A DNA stretch of 64,000 bases from Jeotgalibaca porci (lineage in GTDB: Bacteria > Bacillota > Bacilli > Lactobacillales > Aerococcaceae). Where the stretch lies: contig NZ_CP049889.1 in the NCBI RefSeq assembly GCF_011299095.1, positions 1,654,501 to 1,718,500 on the forward strand. Direction: 5' to 3'. Shown piece by piece: positions 38,115 through 47,092 of this stretch. A program made the position numbers and the translations under genes. Each line of letters starts with the position of its first letter. The stretch's first letter is position 1. Below the pieces are notes generated by a model. The model saw only the letters and a program-made list of their open reading frames with translations, did no database searches and had not been told where the DNA came from.

Positions 38115-38152
38115 AAGGCACTTTCCATTTATTTGGAAGGTGTCTTTTTTTG
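38115..38152 (+). terminator. Displaced copy of the rpsI terminator
   Basis: AAGGCACTTTCC and GGAAGGTGTC with T7 match the terminator after rpsI. Joined to copy B across the insertion sequence, it restores the tail-plus-terminator arrangement. Confidence 0.85.
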
Positions 38153-38205
38153 TGTGAAGACCTTTGCACTAAAAACTCCAACTCTTGTACTCTTTACCGT
38201 AAAAA

Positions 38206-38395
38206 GCTCACTCAGCTCGAAAAAACGGTTTGAGTGAGCTATTTTTTTCGTAAATGGCTCACTCAGCTCGAAAAATCAGTTTGAGTGAGCTGTTTTTTCG
38301 TAGATGGCTCACTCAGGTCGAAAAAACGGTTTGAGTGAGCTATTTTTTCGTAAATGGCTCACTCAAGTCGAAAAATCAGGTTTGAGTGAGCCATC
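38206..38395. repeat. 50/51-bp hairpin array 4, four units (GCTCACTCA type)
   Basis: Units begin GCTCACTCA at 38206, 38257, 38307 and 38357 (steps 51, 50, 50). Each has the complementary arm TTTGAGTGAGC about 25 bases later and a T-rich spacer ending CGTAAATG. Relative to arrays 3, 5 and 7 the arm has G to T, matched by C to A in the other arm. Confidence 0.9.
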
Positions 38396-38565
38396 TTGTT
38401 TATTTGTTCTCGTTTACTAACTGTAATAAAAAATAACCCCATAATCCAGAGTTACAAACCACAGTTTCATGCTATTATAAGGATGGATGCCAACTAATCA
38501 TTTCATACTTTGTTAAATGAAACGTTGTGCGAAAAGAATGCTAATTGAAATGAGGAAATACATAA

Positions 38566-38757
38566 ATGAGCGCAAATTTGAATCAAAAATTATTTAGTGC
38601 TGCAGAGAGGTTGAAAAATACTAATAATATAGAGCGCTACCATTTAATCTGAATTAATAGTGAGTCGTAACAATGATTTTATTATAGATTTTTCGTTTGA
38701 GCCCTGAACGAAAAAAAACATAGAGAATGGACTGTAATATTAGAGATTGAAAAATAA
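38566..38757 (+). pseudogene. Degraded gene fragment
   Basis: A short start (MSANLNQKLFSAAERLKNTN) runs 28 codons to a TGA. Downstream, shifted frames give sensible pieces (NNDFIIDFSFEP, EKKHREWTVILEIEK). This looks like a small gene broken by stop codons and indels; I do not recognise the family. The rest of 38400-38860 holds nothing else I can support. Confidence 0.4.
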
Positions 38758-38864
38758 ATAATAGTTACTAAGATTATTTATTTTGAAAAAGACCATAATA
38801 AAGAACAATTTGTATATTGAGTAGGTTAGTGAATAAAAAATAGTTATTTTAATAGGAGAGCACT

Positions 38865-39317
38865 ATGGACATCAGATTATTAAGTGATAAGGAAAAGCCA
38901 CCTATTGATTTATTATTATCAGCGGATCCTTCTCTGCCATTAGTTATGGAATATTTAGAGAAAGGGGACTGCTTTGTCGCGGAGAGTGATAAACAAGTCA
39001 TAGGCGTTTATGTACTACTCGCTACTGAACCTGAAACAGTCGAGTTAGTGAATGTTGCAGTTGCAGAAAAATATCAAAGTAGAGGTATTGGAAAACTTTT
39101 GGTAAAAGATGCAATCGAAAAAGCTAAAACAAAAGGCTTTAAGACGATTGAAGTGGGTACTGGAAATTCAAGTATCGGTCAATTAGCCCTTTATCAAAAA
39201 TGCGGATTTAGGATCACAGGTGTTGATAAAGATTTTTTCATACGTAATTACGAGGAAGAAATCTATGAGAATGGGATACAATGCCAGGATATGCTCAGGT
39301 TGGCGCAAGAACTATAA
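38865..39317 (+). CDS. GNAT family N-acetyltransferase
   Basis: A 150-residue GNAT protein. The core EKYQSRGIGKLLVKDAIEKA has the acetyl-CoA-binding Q/R-x-x-G-x-G/A loop, and LALYQKCGFRITGVDKDFF is the usual C-terminal part. AGGAGAG lies before the ATG. The substrate is unknown. One of several acetyltransferases in this accessory stretch. Confidence 0.85.
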   Translation: MDIRLLSDKEKPPIDLLLSADPSLPLVMEYLEKGDCFVAESDKQVIGVYVLLATEPETVELVNVAVAEKYQSRGIGKLLVKDAIEKAKTKGFKTIEVGTGNSSIGQLALYQKCGFRITGVDKDFFIRNYEEEIYENGIQCQDMLRLAQEL

Positions 39318-39342
39318 TTTATTGTAGAGAGAGGATTCGTCA

Positions 39343-39786
39343 ATGACAGTAGCGTTAAGAAAAATTAATGAAGATAATTATGAAGAGTGCCTGAATTTAC
39401 GAACGTCAGTCTCAGATGAAAGGTTTGTGGATCCGGTCGCATGGTCTTTAGCGGAGGCGTGGGTATTTTACGATGCTTCGCGGCCTTTTGCGATTTACGC
39501 AGACGATACTTTAGTCGGTTATGTCCTCATGTATATTGGTGAAAATAATCCGCAAATCATTAACTTTATGATTGATAGTAATTTTCAAAAAAGGGGCTAT
39601 GGACTGGCGGCGGCTAAGCTTTGTATAGAATATCTTTGTACAGAATACAGCGCCAATAGAATTTCTTTACCAGTAGAACGTGAGAATATTCTTGCTCAAA
39701 ACTTCTGGAAGAAGATAGGTTTCGAAATGTCCGATGATATAGAGGACGATTATATATTTATGCGGTTCTACGTATCCGAAGATTAA
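39343..39786 (+). CDS. GNAT family N-acetyltransferase
   Basis: A 147-residue GNAT protein with MIDSNFQKRGYGLAAAKLCI as the acetyl-CoA loop and RENILAQNFWKKIGFEMSDD in the C-terminal half. The layout resembles diamine/spermidine acetyltransferases, but the substrate is not established. It follows the preceding acetyltransferase by 25 bases and probably shares its transcript, ending in a terminator. Confidence 0.82.
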   Translation: MTVALRKINEDNYEECLNLRTSVSDERFVDPVAWSLAEAWVFYDASRPFAIYADDTLVGYVLMYIGENNPQIINFMIDSNFQKRGYGLAAAKLCIEYLCTEYSANRISLPVERENILAQNFWKKIGFEMSDDIEDDYIFMRFYVSED

Positions 39787-39789
39787 GAC

Positions 39790-39826
39790 AAGGCACTTTC
39801 CATTCGTTTTGGAGGGTGTTTTCTTT
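39790..39826 (+). terminator. Terminator after the two acetyltransferase genes
   Basis: GGCACTTTCC and GGAGGGTGTT form the stem with a T-rich tail. It belongs to the same sequence family as the rpsI terminator. Confidence 0.75.
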
Positions 39827-39945
39827 TGTTCTATGATGTTAAAAGGTCAAATAGTCACTTTATGAGGTGAAATGATGGAGAGAGTAAGGTTATAATTATA
39901 GGTGAGGCAAAAGTGGTCGTAAAATGAAAGAGAGGAGGGGTGATG

Positions 39946-40461
39946 ATGTATACAAATAGGAGAATAGAAGTTGGCGGATTAAGTAAAGAAACATTAATGG
40001 AAATGATGGAAAGTCAGTCTATTAAGCTGAACGAGTACGCCCATAGATTATTTGAAGATGAGCGGTTTACAACTTCTAAGGAGAAATACAGTGTAGATAC
40101 GGTTGAGCGAACTGTAATGGATTTAGGTTTCTCTGAAGGTGCTACGTTGTCACAAATTTATGAAAGAGCGAGAGAACGTGGTCTCGGTCTGTGTCCATTA
40201 GAATTAGCGCCTCATTTTCGCCTGCAGTATAGGGATCAACCTGAAGATACGAATGGCAGCCTATTAAGTAACAATCATGCCCCGACAGGCTCTGTCACGG
40301 TGGCTTTACCTGTTTTGAGTGAAGAAGAAGATTTTCCAACCGGGTTTTATTTAAGAAATATCGCTGGGGATTTATGGTTGCGAGGATACAGTGCGGATGA
40401 CAAACATATTTGGAGTCCGAGCGATTGCTTTCTTTTTACAAATTTAGGTAGTAAAAAATAA
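39946..40461 (+). CDS. Conserved hypothetical protein
   Basis: A 171-residue soluble protein. I start at the ATG at 39946 because AGAGGAGGGG ends five bases before it; two further in-frame starts lie just upstream. Sequence features: RRIEVGGLSKETLMEMMESQ, LGFSEGATLSQIYERARERG, and GLCPLELAPHFRLQYRDQPE. I recall similar small proteins in bacilli annotated only as hypothetical or (doubtfully) 'helicase'; no catalytic motif is evident. No signal peptide or membrane helix. Confidence 0.6.
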   Translation: MYTNRRIEVGGLSKETLMEMMESQSIKLNEYAHRLFEDERFTTSKEKYSVDTVERTVMDLGFSEGATLSQIYERARERGLGLCPLELAPHFRLQYRDQPEDTNGSLLSNNHAPTGSVTVALPVLSEEEDFPTGFYLRNIAGDLWLRGYSADDKHIWSPSDCFLFTNLGSKK

Positions 40462-40482
40462 CAATAAATCACAAGTCGAATC

Positions 40483-40598
40483 ATGCAATCGGAGGATGAC
40501 TTTGTTTTAGATTGCTTTAATGAAGAAAGTTTCTATTTCTATGGATTTTTGATGAGATTATGAAAGAAGTCATTGAGTTTGTAAGAAAAATGCATTAA
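40483..40598 (+). pseudogene. Gene remnant with a one-base frameshift
   Basis: MQSEDDFVLDCFNEESFYFY continues to GFLMRL and a stop. Inserting one T in the T run restores GFFDEIMKEVIEFVRKMH up to a TAA at 40596. It looks like the C-terminal end of a small lost gene. Family unknown. Confidence 0.4.
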
Positions 40599-40678
40599 AG
40601 TATTTAAGGGAAACTTAAAAGACTGTACGCGGATTCATAAATCAGCGTACTAGAATAGTCAATAAGGGAGAAGCAAAA

Positions 40679-42394
40679 ATGGAAATTACAATGAATTTGT
40701 TGATGATGCTCGGAGGAGTCGCTGTTTTCATGTTTGGGATGAAACAGATGAGCTCTGGTCTAGAACAGAGCGCAGGTAATGGCGTACGGAATTTATTTAA
40801 GAAAATGGATAAAAACAGAGTTGTAAATTACGGAATCGGAGCGGGAGCAACTGCACTTGTTCAATCATCTTCTGCAACTTCGATTATGACTGTGGGTTTG
40901 GCTCATGCAAAGATTGTTACAGTTAAGCAAGGTGCAGGTTTCATTCTTGGTGCGAAAGTGGGAACAACAGTTTCAGCTTACATCTTTGCTCTTTCTGGAT
41001 TGAGTAAAGGCGCCTTTTCAATTAGTGCACTTTTCTCTGCACTTTCATTTATTGGTGTTTTGATTATCTTTACCACAAGTAACGAAAAACTAAACCGTAT
41101 TGCACCATTCCTAATTGGATTTGGTATGTTATTTATCGGTTTGGAAGTTATGGAAACTGCTATTGGTGGTGCGGATTCACCACTTAGTATTGGACTATCA
41201 CAAATATTTAAATATGAAATTATGCAAAACCCATTCTTATTGGTTATCTTGGGAATTCTCTTTACGGCAATTATTCAATCATCTTCAGCAGCTTCTGGGG
41301 TATTTATTGCTTTCTTAGCTTCTGGTGTTATTACGAATATTGATTAATCATTTTTCTTGGTCATGGGAGCGAATATTGGGACGTGTAGTGATGGTATCAT
41401 GGCATCCTTAACGACAAACGCAAATGGTAAGCGAATCGCGTTGTTCCATGTCATTACGAGTGTTATTGGTGCGATTTCATTTATGTTCATTCTGATTGCA
41501 TTCAGAATGCCAATCGTAAGTTTCTTTGAAAATATGTTCCCGACGAATCCACAATTTAGTATGGCAACATTTAACTTAATTTACAATGCGATTTATACGA
41601 GTATTTTGCTGTTGTTCCTGGATCCACTTGTTAATTTTGTAACGAAAACAATCAAGGATAAAGATCAAGAGTTGGAAGAATTAACCTATATCGACGAAAG
41701 TTTCCTACAAACGCCATCGGTTGCAATTGAACAAGCTTTGAAGGAATTGCATGACATGGCAAATCTTGCTAAAGAAAATATCGACCGTGCATTTGCTTCT
41801 TTAATTAATGCGGATATGAGTGAAAGCAAAACAATTGCGGATGTTGAATACCGTATTAACTTCTTAACAAACAAATTAACAAGTTTCTTCATCAAGATTT
41901 CTTCTGTTAACCAAAACGCACGAGATGAAGAGTTGATTGGTGGACTACACCACGTTGCGAACGATATCGAGCGTCTAGGCGACTACGCGGTCCTTTTGGT
42001 AAAAGAAACAAATGAAATGAAGTCAAATGAAATTGAGTTCTTAGAAGAAACAAAAGAAGAATTAAATGAAATTTATGTTTATATCGATCAAATGTTTGCC
42101 TTAGGTTTTGATGCATTTACACATCGTAAAACAGAAAACTTCAGAGAAATCGCGCGTCTGCAAAAGAAAATCAAAAAAATGATTTCCGCTTCTCGTAACG
42201 CGCATGTGGCACGCTTGAGTTCTGAGTTGTACCCGGTTGAAGCATCGAAGAGTGTGTACTCAACCTTGTTCTCACTACAAAGAATTTCAGACCACCTTGT
42301 GAACGTTGCCTTCTCAATCCGTTCAACAACGGGAAGTAAGACAGAAGCAATGGAAGCAGTAGAAAAAGAAGAACTAGCAAACGCAGTACGTTAA
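40679..42394 (+). pseudogene. Na/Pi cotransporter family protein, interrupted by an in-frame stop
   Basis: Two halves in one frame encode a normal Na/Pi cotransporter (NptA/PF02690 type) with a C-terminal PhoU-like domain, 571 codons in all. The first half has the first repeat (YGIGAGATALVQSSSATSIM, GFILGAKVGTTVSAYIFALS) and the start of the second (FTAIIQSSSAASGVF). The second half has VMGANIGTCSDGIMASLTTN, further helices, then PhoU helices (ERLGDYAVLL). Codon 223 is TAA at 41345, between ITNID and SFFLVMGANIG. No ribosome binding site precedes the second half, so it is unlikely to be made alone. A real nonsense mutation or a sequence error are both possible. Confidence 0.85.
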
Positions 42395-42402
42395 TAGCTT
42401 TG

Positions 42403-42436
42403 AAAAACACTTTCGATTTTGAGAGTGTTTTTTCTT
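42403..42436 (+). terminator. Terminator after the Na/Pi cotransporter gene
   Basis: AAAACACTTTC and GAGAGTGTTTT form a stem followed by a T-rich tail. Confidence 0.75.
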
Positions 42437-42486
42437 TTGGGAAAAGCGAGTGTGCTATAATTTTGCTTATAAAGAGAGGTGTTTTG

Positions 42487-42936
42487 ATGCAGAGTGAAGG
42501 TTTGAATTTTCGCGCTATTGATGCGGACAATGCGGCTGATGTTTTGAAAATAAAGGTAAAAAGTGGACAAGAAACGTTCATTGAAACAGTAGCGGAATGT
42601 CTGGAAGAAGCTGCCTTGCATTCCGAGTGGCATCCTGTAGCGATTTACAATTTTGACCAAGTGATTGGTTTTGCGATGTACGGAGCATTTGGTGCTAACA
42701 CGGATACTTGGATTGATCGGATTATAATTGATGAAACGTTTCAAGGCAAAGGTTACGGCAAAGAGGCTATGAAGCAATTGATTAAAATAGTCGCAAAAGA
42801 GTATGGGGTAGATACAATCTATTTGAGCATCGTGGAAGAGAACGAAGTTGCCCGCCACTTATATGAAAGTATGGGATTTGAAGAGATGAATGAGCGCGAT
42901 CCGAATGGTGAGCTGCTGTTTCAGTATCGGGTTTGA
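42487..42936 (+). CDS. GNAT acetyltransferase, BltD-like (spermine/spermidine)
   Basis: A 149-residue GNAT enzyme. Segments close to my memory of B. subtilis BltD: WHPVAIYNFDQVIGFAMYGA, WIDRIIIDETFQGKGYGKEA and IYLSIVEENEVARHLYESMG. BltD acetylates spermine and spermidine. The start is the ATG at 42487 with GAGAGGTG upstream; an in-frame ATG at 42400 lies inside the preceding terminator. No blt-type efflux pump is adjacent. Confidence 0.78.
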   Translation: MQSEGLNFRAIDADNAADVLKIKVKSGQETFIETVAECLEEAALHSEWHPVAIYNFDQVIGFAMYGAFGANTDTWIDRIIIDETFQGKGYGKEAMKQLIKIVAKEYGVDTIYLSIVEENEVARHLYESMGFEEMNERDPNGELLFQYRV

Positions 42937-43046
42937 TAAATCGCTGTTGACTCAGTATCTCGTGAATGATAAATTGTTTGTAGCGAGAAAGCCCTTACAT
43001 GCTTATTTACACGTGAGGACTCCAGAAGCGAGAGGAGAACGAGTTG

Positions 43047-44567
43047 ATGTTGAGAAAGGTTAAAGTAGAGAATGGTTTGATTCAAGGGTTACCGGCTGCT
43101 GATCCACGGATTACAGTTTTTAAAGGAATTCCGTTTGCAACACCGCCAGTTGGTGAGAATCGGTGGCGTGCACCGCAACCGGCAGCGGATTGGGAAGGGA
43201 CACTGAAAGCATTTGAGTTTGCACCGATTTCGATGCAAGCGACGCCCGGTGTTAACCCGGATGATTTTTATTCACGTGAATGGCACGTGGATCCGAATGT
43301 GCCGATGGATGAGGATAATCTATACTTAAACATCTGGACACCGGCGAAGCGTACGGATGAGAAGTTGCCGGTTTATGTGTGGATTTTTGGCGGCGGCTTC
43401 CAGTATGGGTATACATCCGAAATGGAATTCGATGGCGAACGTTTGGCACGTCGCGGTGCAATCGTTGTAACCGTGAACTACCGTTTGAATGTCTTCGGAT
43501 TTTTGGCCCATCCGGAAATTACGCAAGAAGCCCCTGAAGCACCAACTAACTTTGGCTTATTAGATCAACAGGCTGGCATCGAGTGGGTCAAACGCAACAT
43601 CGCGGCATTCGGTGGCGACCCGGATAACATTACGGTCGGTGGACAATCTGCTGGAGGCGCGAGTGTGATGCACCAGTTGACTGCACCGCAAAATGAAGGG
43701 CTCTTTCAAAGCGCTGTTGTTCTGAGTGGCGTTTTCACAAATGTCTATCAAAATGGTGGTATACCGGGGAGTGGTCGAACGTTAGCCGAAGTTGAACAGG
43801 CGGGCGTGGACTTCTTTAATTTTATAGGTGTGTCTTCATTGGAAGAAGCACGTGCCCTGGACGGCGAATTCGTCCGCGAAAAATTATTGGAATATAAAGC
43901 GTTCTGGGGACCAGTTATTGATAATAAATTTGTCATGGGAAATGTCTTCGAATTGTTTATGGCAAACAAACGCTTAATGGTACCGGTAATGTTGGGACAG
44001 ACATCCACTGAGTTCTTCGGAGTTCCGGAAGTCTCCAGTCTGGATGAATTCAAGGGCATGGCTGAAAAACTTTTCGGAGCGGATGCGTCTGAGTTCTTGA
44101 AGCTGTGTGATTTTGAATCAGGCGATTTGGAGGCAATGAAGAAAAAAGCGGCGGTGCCGACGATAGAGTATGCGATTCGTGTACTGGGTAAAGCGAATAA
44201 CGACACGGGTTTTGATATGCCGCTTTACTACTACAACTTTGATCCGGAAATACCGGGATGGGATAATCCGGGGACTTTCCACTCTTCCGACTTGTGGTTC
44301 TTTTTTGAAACTCTGGCGAAATGCTGGCGTCCGTTTGTCGGAAAGCACTATGACTTAGCGCGGGAAATGAGTAATTATTTGGCTAACTTTATTACTGCAG
44401 GAAATCCAAACGGGGAAGATGTCACGGGAGAAAAAATGCCGCAGTGGGATCCATATACGGTGGATGCACCTTATGGCATGGTCTTTGGCGACAAATCAGA
44501 ATTCGTTAAAGAACAACCGAGTGAACTGATGCATTTCCTGGTAAATCAATACTTTAAGGCTAACTAA
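43047..44567 (+). CDS. Type B carboxylesterase
   Basis: A 506-residue serine hydrolase of the carboxylesterase/para-nitrobenzyl esterase family. Oxyanion motif GGGF is at 115-118, the nucleophile elbow GGQSAGG has Ser 201, and the C-terminal His lies in the GTFHSSDLWFFF region. No signal peptide, so cytoplasmic. AGAGGAG precedes the ATG at 43047. Its stop codon sits at the foot of a 17-bp terminator stem. A 12-mer AAAGCCCTTACA upstream recurs ahead of the GH120 and beta-galactosidase genes. Confidence 0.87.
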   Translation: MLRKVKVENGLIQGLPAADPRITVFKGIPFATPPVGENRWRAPQPAADWEGTLKAFEFAPISMQATPGVNPDDFYSREWHVDPNVPMDEDNLYLNIWTPAKRTDEKLPVYVWIFGGGFQYGYTSEMEFDGERLARRGAIVVTVNYRLNVFGFLAHPEITQEAPEAPTNFGLLDQQAGIEWVKRNIAAFGGDPDNITVGGQSAGGASVMHQLTAPQNEGLFQSAVVLSGVFTNVYQNGGIPGSGRTLAEVEQAGVDFFNFIGVSSLEEARALDGEFVREKLLEYKAFWGPVIDNKFVMGNVFELFMANKRLMVPVMLGQTSTEFFGVPEVSSLDEFKGMAEKLFGADASEFLKLCDFESGDLEAMKKKAAVPTIEYAIRVLGKANNDTGFDMPLYYYNFDPEIPGWDNPGTFHSSDLWFFFETLAKCWRPFVGKHYDLAREMSNYLANFITAGNPNGEDVTGEKMPQWDPYTVDAPYGMVFGDKSEFVKEQPSELMHFLVNQYFKAN

Positions 44568-44619
44568 AATAGCGCGATGAAACAATCCTGATGGGGACGT
44601 TTCATCGCGCTATTTATTT
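44567..44619. terminator. Bidirectional long-stem terminator next to array 5
   Basis: AAATAGCGCGATGAAAC (44567-44583) and GTTTCATCGCGCTATTT (44599-44615) are perfectly complementary over 17 bases, with A and T runs at either side. It serves the convergent esterase and GH120 genes. Confidence 0.88.
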
Positions 44620-44630
44620 TGCTTCCTAAC

Positions 44631-44770
44631 TGCGCACTCAAACTGCATTTTCCATTTGAGTGCGCGGTTAGAAGGCAAAGTTGCGCACTCAAACTGCATT
44701 TCCCATTTGAGTGCGCAGTTAGAAGGTAAAGTTGCGCACTCAAATCACTTTCTCGATTTGAGTGCGCAGG
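44631..44770. repeat. 51-bp hairpin array 5, three units (GCGCACTCA type)
   Basis: Units begin TGCGCACTCAAA at 44631, 44682 and 44733, exactly 51 bp apart. Complementary arms are TTTGAGTGCGC. The centre (CTGCATTTTCCA) is close to the reverse complement of the centre in array 3, so the units are in the opposite orientation. Confidence 0.92.
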
Positions 44771-44801
44771 CAAACAAGTAATCTTCATAAACCAGAAACT
44801 T

Positions 44802-46814
44802 CTAAAGTTCGAATACCTGTGCTTCAGTAATTTCGAACGGGCCCGGAGTCATTTCTGTCCGTTTATTCCCGAATAAATCTGTATCAAAGTAATACGCTGA
44901 TCCGTCCGGCTTTTCGAATGCCATGTCGGCGTGATACGTTTTACCCAATAAATCGGTTGAAACAGTTACCGCTCCGGTTCCGCGCACGAAACCAGAATCA
45001 GTGATTGTCACATGAACAGTTCCAGCAGTCGGATCGGTAGTAATTTCAAAGCCACTCTTCTCCAAGACTGTTGCCTCTGGTTCATGGTTGCTTGGTAGAG
45101 CCGCGTTCAAATACAAATTTCCATCCATCGCAACCGGCAGTACGGCATTTCCGACGAAGAAGTCTTTCGCAGCATCACCTAGAGCAATCAGGTCGTCCTT
45201 CGTGTATTCCCATAATTGTTTATCTTTGGCATTTGGATGTTTGTCGTAACTGCCCAGACCGACAGGGTACAAGTAACAAATCGAATCGTCCGGAACACCG
45301 TCCATCACTGTTTTTCCATCATCTTCAGGCACTTCGCGCGGTTTAAGCGGTAAATGCTCAAAGAATGTAATCGGGACCGGATCGACTTTCGTTTCGCCAT
45401 CGCCTAAGAAAATGTTGTTATAATAGCGGTCATCTCCACTCGAAATATTTGAAAAGCCTGCCATCGCGGTTTCATGCGGGAAATGGTACGGCGTAATCCG
45501 TGACAACTCCGATTGCACAACGAAGCGACCTGCGAATAGGTTATGTACAAAAGAACCGCCTTGCGCCATGTTTCTAAAGTTCATTGGTGATAGGAAGAGA
45601 TTGTTATCAACCATGTAAGGGCCGTGACATACTTCAATAAATAAGTCCTCAGACAGGTTATCAAATAAAATATTTTGATTGATGCGCGTTCCTTGCGCTT
45701 GCCAGTCTAACCAAATTCCCCGGTAACTACTGTGGATTTTATTTTCACTGATCATTGTATCCAACGCAGCATGCAGTTTGATCCCCGCAACTTCCGCACC
45801 GTGCCGTAAGCGTTTGTGATGGACGTTGTAAATATGGTTTTGGTAAATTTCACTGAAGGCGCACCCCATATGCCCAACAATACCGGCTTGCTCACAGTCA
45901 TGAATGACGTTTCCGCGGACGATATGGCTGCCGACATTATCTTTATGCCAACCGGAATGCAAAGCTTGCAGAATAACTTCCTGTTCCCGCTGCGTACCGC
46001 CTTTTTTGTGTTTACCCGAATACTTTTTATGTCCGGTCCCAATTTTAGTTCCCAGGCTGACACCGACACTTTTTGATTCAGAAATAATGTTATTTTCAAT
46101 AATCCAGCCCTTACTCCAATGCGGCCCAATTAAACCTTCTTGATAAGCAGTCGGTGGCGCCCATTGCGGAGAAGCTTGGCGCAAAGTGAATCCGCTTACG
46201 GTAATGTAGTCAAGACCTGATTTTTCCGGCCAGAAACAATGCGGGCGGACGTTAATTTCAACATTTTCAGTACGCGGATCTTTTCCGCCAAAGTTTGCCC
46301 AAATAGTTGTTGTAGAAGGTCCTACTTCGCCGTACCATTTCAACAGTGAGTCTTCTGGATATTTCGCTTCCGACCAGACTTCAGGATTTTTTACTTCCGC
46401 GATACTACCACATTCATAAAGTGATTTGTAATCTAAATAGACATCGCCCAGATGTGCTTTCAAGTCCCCATCGAATAACCAATCACCGCTTAATTCCACT
46501 TCATAAGGATTACGGACTGTGAAGAGGGCGTTCGGCACTTCTGTTCGCCAAACATTTTCGCCTTCAGCTTCCCAATCGGTGATGCGTTCGGCACCGGTAA
46601 TCACCACTTCGCCGTCCCCAGCGGATTTATAAGTAATACGTTGGTCGAACGTTCCACCATTCGCAGGATTTACCCATTCACGGTAAACGCCGGCATGCAC
46701 CACAACGGTATCGCCCGGCATTGCCACTTTCGCAGCGTGAGAAATTGTTAGAAAAGGTTGTTCCAGCGTTCCACTAGCTTGATCATTTCCTTGCATTGAT
46801 ACGTGATAGTTCAT
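44802..46814 (-). CDS. Beta-xylosidase-like enzyme, glycoside hydrolase family 120
   Basis: A 670-residue right-handed beta-helix protein. Many segments match my memory of the GH120 enzyme XylC of Thermoanaerobacterium: MNYHVSMQGNDQASGTLEQP, GDTVVVHAGVYREWVNP, TVSGFTLRQASPQWAPPTA, GIKLHAALDTMISENKIH. The two catalytic acids fall at Asp 370 (GIWLDWQAQGTR) and Glu 394 (LFIEVCHGPYMV). No signal peptide: it would act on imported xylo-oligosaccharides. The start at 46814 has GAGGAGCG upstream; an open frame to 46976 is not homologous. It is divergent from an MFS carrier that may bring in its substrate. Confidence 0.85.
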   Translation of the reverse strand: MNYHVSMQGNDQASGTLEQPFLTISHAAKVAMPGDTVVVHAGVYREWVNPANGGTFDQRITYKSAGDGEVVITGAERITDWEAEGENVWRTEVPNALFTVRNPYEVELSGDWLFDGDLKAHLGDVYLDYKSLYECGSIAEVKNPEVWSEAKYPEDSLLKWYGEVGPSTTTIWANFGGKDPRTENVEINVRPHCFWPEKSGLDYITVSGFTLRQASPQWAPPTAYQEGLIGPHWSKGWIIENNIISESKSVGVSLGTKIGTGHKKYSGKHKKGGTQREQEVILQALHSGWHKDNVGSHIVRGNVIHDCEQAGIVGHMGCAFSEIYQNHIYNVHHKRLRHGAEVAGIKLHAALDTMISENKIHSSYRGIWLDWQAQGTRINQNILFDNLSEDLFIEVCHGPYMVDNNLFLSPMNFRNMAQGGSFVHNLFAGRFVVQSELSRITPYHFPHETAMAGFSNISSGDDRYYNNIFLGDGETKVDPVPITFFEHLPLKPREVPEDDGKTVMDGVPDDSICYLYPVGLGSYDKHPNAKDKQLWEYTKDDLIALGDAAKDFFVGNAVLPVAMDGNLYLNAALPSNHEPEATVLEKSGFEITTDPTAGTVHVTITDSGFVRGTGAVTVSTDLLGKTYHADMAFEKPDGSAYYFDTDLFGNKRTEMTPGPFEITEAQVFEL

Positions 46815-46837
46815 TAAATCGCTCCTCGTTTCAATAT

Positions 46838-46868
46838 AGCAAAAAGTAAAGCCCTTACAAAAGGGCGC
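46838..46868 (-). promoter_or_regulatory. Hairpin in the GH120 leader
   Basis: On the minus strand GCCCTT-TTGT-AAGGGC is followed by a T-rich stretch 25 to 50 bases before the start codon. It could be a leader terminator/attenuator. It contains the 12-mer TGTAAGGGCTTT. A weak cre-like site (TGAAAGCGTTTTAC, 12 of 14) at 47024 lies in the same divergent gap. Confidence 0.4.
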
Positions 46869-47092
46869 TATCTGTATTATATAGAAGATAGAGGGGGAAA
46901 TGCAACAGGGGGATTGGGGAGTCTGATTTGTTGTATTATTTCGAATAAAGATGCTACTCTTTTTATACATAATCACACTTCAAGTCAATTTATTCTGAAA
47001 CACAGTAGCACCAAGCATGGATTTGAAAGCGTTTTACATATACAATCGAGTCATCTCGTATTTTCATCCACATATCATGATTGAGGTGTTAT

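Noticed and set aside
41357-42394. A separate functional gene for the second half of the Na/Pi cotransporter
   Set aside because: Same frame as the first half, no ribosome binding site and a start in the middle of a membrane segment; best read as one broken gene.
44564-44788. A 74-codon minus-strand frame across array 5
   Set aside because: Repeat translation only; it also runs through the terminator stem.
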